The notes beneath the pieces are model-generated. The model made no database searches. It worked only from the letters and a program-made list of their open reading frames with translations, and was not told where the DNA came from. Below, one piece after another: positions 5,943 to 7,507 of a DNA stretch of 7,507 nt (position 1 is the stretch's first letter; the number at the start of each line of letters is the position of its first letter). The position numbers were made by a program, and so were the translations under genes. Origin of the DNA: an uncultured Verrucomicrobiota bacterium. GTDB lineage: Bacteria > Verrucomicrobiota > Verrucomicrobiia > Limisphaerales > UBA9464. The stretch lies in NCBI GenBank assembly GCA_903864375.1, contig CAIPFS010000401.1, forward strand, positions 1-7,507, in the 5' to 3' direction.

Positions 5943-7507
5943 GCTGTTGAGACATTGCCCACGTTGTGCAAAACGCTGGTCGCCACCTCCGCCATACCCG
6001 CCTTTCGCGAGGCCTCGACAAACTGGCCGTGCATGTGGGCCATTTCGATTTCCCGGCGCTTCCGCTCCTCCAGCTCCGCCGACAGCATGGAGTTGGTCTG
6101 GGTCAGGGCCAGTCGTGCCTGCAACAATCCCTGACGCGCCCCCTCCAATTCCCCGGCCGCCCGCCCCACCTCCTCCTGAAGTCGGTTGAAGGTGATGGCC
6201 ATGTCGCCCACCTCATCATTGGAATGAACCACCACCGGAGTGAGCTGAAAACGAGCCTTGGCCGATTCCAGATCACCTGATGCCAGCGCCTTCATGGCGC
6301 GCGTGAAATCCCCCAGCGTCCCCGACACCAGCTCGTCGGCTGCACGCGAAACCTCCACCGCGGAATGGGCAATCATTCCAGGCAGGATCAACCCGACACT
6401 GAAGGTCAGCAGCGCCACGGCTACAAACAGATCCTCAAGAATGACAATCAGCGCCTGATCGGTCTTGGGCACCTTCTCCACAGCGATCAAATAACCAATG
6501 GCGTCCAGCGTCAGCACCAGGAGCATGGCTCCCGTCAACTTGACATGCAGGGTCTTGCCCAACCATGGCAACCCCTGCTTGATCCGGTCCGCCACCACCC
6601 GCCAAGCGTACAGGACGGAACCCGAATAGGCAAAGGCGATGCCGATGAGGACGGTTCGCAGGCCGAACTGCTGGAATCCAAGAACAACCGTCAGCCCCCA
6701 GATGAAGGCGGCCAGAACGCCGAGGCCAATCGTTCCCCGGGGTGCCCTGTAGGGACGCGCCAGGGTCGGTTCGTTGCGGCGCAGGAGCCAGACCGCGATG
6801 TTGGGCATGGCGATTCCAATGAGGTAGGTGAGGTTCGCCGCCGCCACCAACCAGATCGGATCGCCGATCCACAGGAATGCAATGGAGGTACCGGCCGTCA
6901 GCAGCGTGGCGGCCCAGGGAGCGTCGGTGCGCGAACGAAGGCTCAGGAACTCGGGGAGCAATCCGTCCTCCGAAAGTTGAGCGAGGGTTCGGGCCGCACC
7001 CGCCAGCGGGGCCAGGGTGCCATGCAGCATGTTGAAGACCATGAAACCCACCGCCGCCGCCGCGGCCGAAGCCCCCAGCAGGGGGGCAAAGGTCGGTCCC
7101 AGAACCGGTGCCAACTCCGGCTGGCTCACCGCATCGGCACCGAGGGTTCCCAACCAGACAATGGGAAGAACGATGAAATACAACGCGGCCAGCAGCGCGC
7201 TGGCGAGCATGGCTCTGGGGACATTTCGGTTGGGATGGATCGTCTCCCCGACATGGCAGGCCGCCTGTTCAAAGGCCGGCGCGGCAAACCCGACCAGATA
7301 CAATCCCGCCATGATGCTCGTCCATGCACCAAATTTCCCTTCGAAAGGAACAGTAAGATCATAATGAAAGGCCTGCTTCCAATCGACATGGCCGCTGAAG
7401 ATGGGAATGAACGCCGACAGGAATGCGAGCGAAGCCGATGCCGTGGCAATGGGAATGGCCGCGCGCATCACCCATTTCACCCCGCATAAATTCAGGATCG
7501 TGAATCC
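5939..7507 (-). CDS. APC-type amino-acid permease fused to HAMP and histidine-kinase phosphoacceptor region (5' end outside window, 3' end truncated by frameshift)
   Basis: The frame is open from the right edge to TGA 5939-5941, giving 522 residues. The GTG at 7480 is internal, because the upstream codons (GFTILNLCGVK) match the loop before TM5 of APC transporters such as AdiC. About four helices are therefore missing. Window residues about 14-305 carry roughly eight TM helices, including the TM6-like AFEQAACHVGET followed by NRNVPRAM (95-102) and the ARPYRAPRG loop (250-258). Two more TM helices follow (about 323-343 and 351-378) around a short loop. Next come a HAMP domain (about 375-441, with SGDLE and NDEVGDMAITFNRLQ), a coiled coil (about 442-485) and the H-box GMAEVATSVLHNVGNV with His514. 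There the frame shifts, adding STA and a stop. Known parallel: CbrA, a transporter-kinase whose permease is SLC5-type. I infer an amino acid or amine sensed or carried by the permease domain. Substrate and transport activity cannot be told from sequence. Confidence 0.88.
   Translation of the reverse strand, partial: GFTILNLCGVKWVMRAAIPIATASASLAFLSAFIPIFSGHVDWKQAFHYDLTVPFEGKFGAWTSIMAGLYLVGFAAPAFEQAACHVGETIHPNRNVPRAMLASALLAALYFIVLPIVWLGTLGADAVSQPELAPVLGPTFAPLLGASAAAAAVGFMVFNMLHGTLAPLAGAARTLAQLSEDGLLPEFLSLRSRTDAPWAATLLTAGTSIAFLWIGDPIWLVAAANLTYLIGIAMPNIAVWLLRRNEPTLARPYRAPRGTIGLGVLAAFIWGLTVVLGFQQFGLRTVLIGIAFAYSGSVLYAWRVVADRIKQGLPWLGKTLHVKLTGAMLLVLTLDAIGYLIAVEKVPKTDQALIVILEDLFVAVALLTFSVGLILPGMIAHSAVEVSRAADELVSGTLGDFTRAMKALASGDLESAKARFQLTPVVVHSNDEVGDMAITFNRLQEEVGRAAGELEGARQGLLQARLALTQTNSMLSAELEERKRREIEMAHMHGQFVEASRKAGMAEVATSVLHNVGNVSTA
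5945..5956 (-). other. Probable one-base deletion (frameshift) within the kinase H-box
   Basis: The minus strand reads AAT GTC TCA ACA GCG TGA (N V S T A stop). Adding one base after GTC gives AAT GTC CTC AAC AGC GTG AAC GTG, i.e. NVLNSVNV, joining the two frames without any gap or overlap in the expected DHp helix. There is no slippery heptamer that would suggest programmed -1 frameshifting. The true reading is therefore probably one gene from before 7507 down to 5187. Confidence 0.8.

Noticed and set aside
5942..5956. Programmed -1 ribosomal frameshifting at the kinase break
   Set aside because: No slippery X XXY YYZ heptamer precedes the stop, and a plain one-base deletion restores the family sequence exactly.
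6365..7489. Long plus-strand open frame (374 codons) opposite the permease gene
   Set aside because: Its translation is low-complexity, rich in Gln/Gly/Arg/Asp without motifs, and lies wholly antisense to a clearly conserved permease-kinase frame. GC-rich genes commonly leave such open antisense frames.

Overview
This GC-rich window looks like the chromosome of a Gram-negative-type bacterium. A planctomycete/verrucomicrobial (PVC) lineage, perhaps Verrucomicrobiota, is my best guess. It rests on the secreted SGNH hydrolase with an appended beta-rich domain, the scarcity of Shine-Dalgarno sequences, and the style of the large sensor kinases. No rRNA, tRNA or marker protein is present to confirm it. 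I see no mobile element, CRISPR array, tRNA or rRNA.

Layout. Positions 2-1488 (+) hold the 3' part of hflK and all of hflC, overlapping by ATGA. These encode the membrane SPFH pair that surrounds and modulates the FtsH protease. A convergent junction follows, with a good intrinsic terminator for the minus strand at 1488-1524. Everything after it is on the minus strand. In transcription order, starting from the right-hand edge, the genes are: (1) a transporter-kinase cut by the window edge, with an APC-type amino-acid permease, two extra membrane helices, HAMP, a coiled coil and a kinase phosphoacceptor region (7507-5939); (2) the rest of that kinase, with the remaining dimerisation helices and the ATPase domain (5942-5187); (3) a soluble hybrid kinase, REC-coiled coil-HisKA-HATPase-REC-REC (5190-2962); (4) after a 105-base gap, an exported SGNH/GDSL hydrolase (2856-1546).

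The most important observation is that items 1 and 2 look like one gene broken by a one-base deletion inside the H-box of the kinase. Adding a single base near 5950/5951 turns the junction into a continuous NVLNSVNVA helix. As written, the frameshift produces a GTGA overlap that imitates two translationally coupled genes, so an automatic caller will report two normal-looking proteins. It could be an assembly error or a real inactivating mutation.

If the frame is intact in the organism, the locus encodes a transporter-linked sensor, analogous in principle to CbrA (whose transporter part belongs to the SLC5/SSS family), coupled through a second ATGA overlap to a multi-receiver hybrid kinase. 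A phosphorelay from the membrane transceptor to the hybrid kinase is a reasonable inference. No HPt domain or DNA-binding output regulator is visible here, so the output is unknown.
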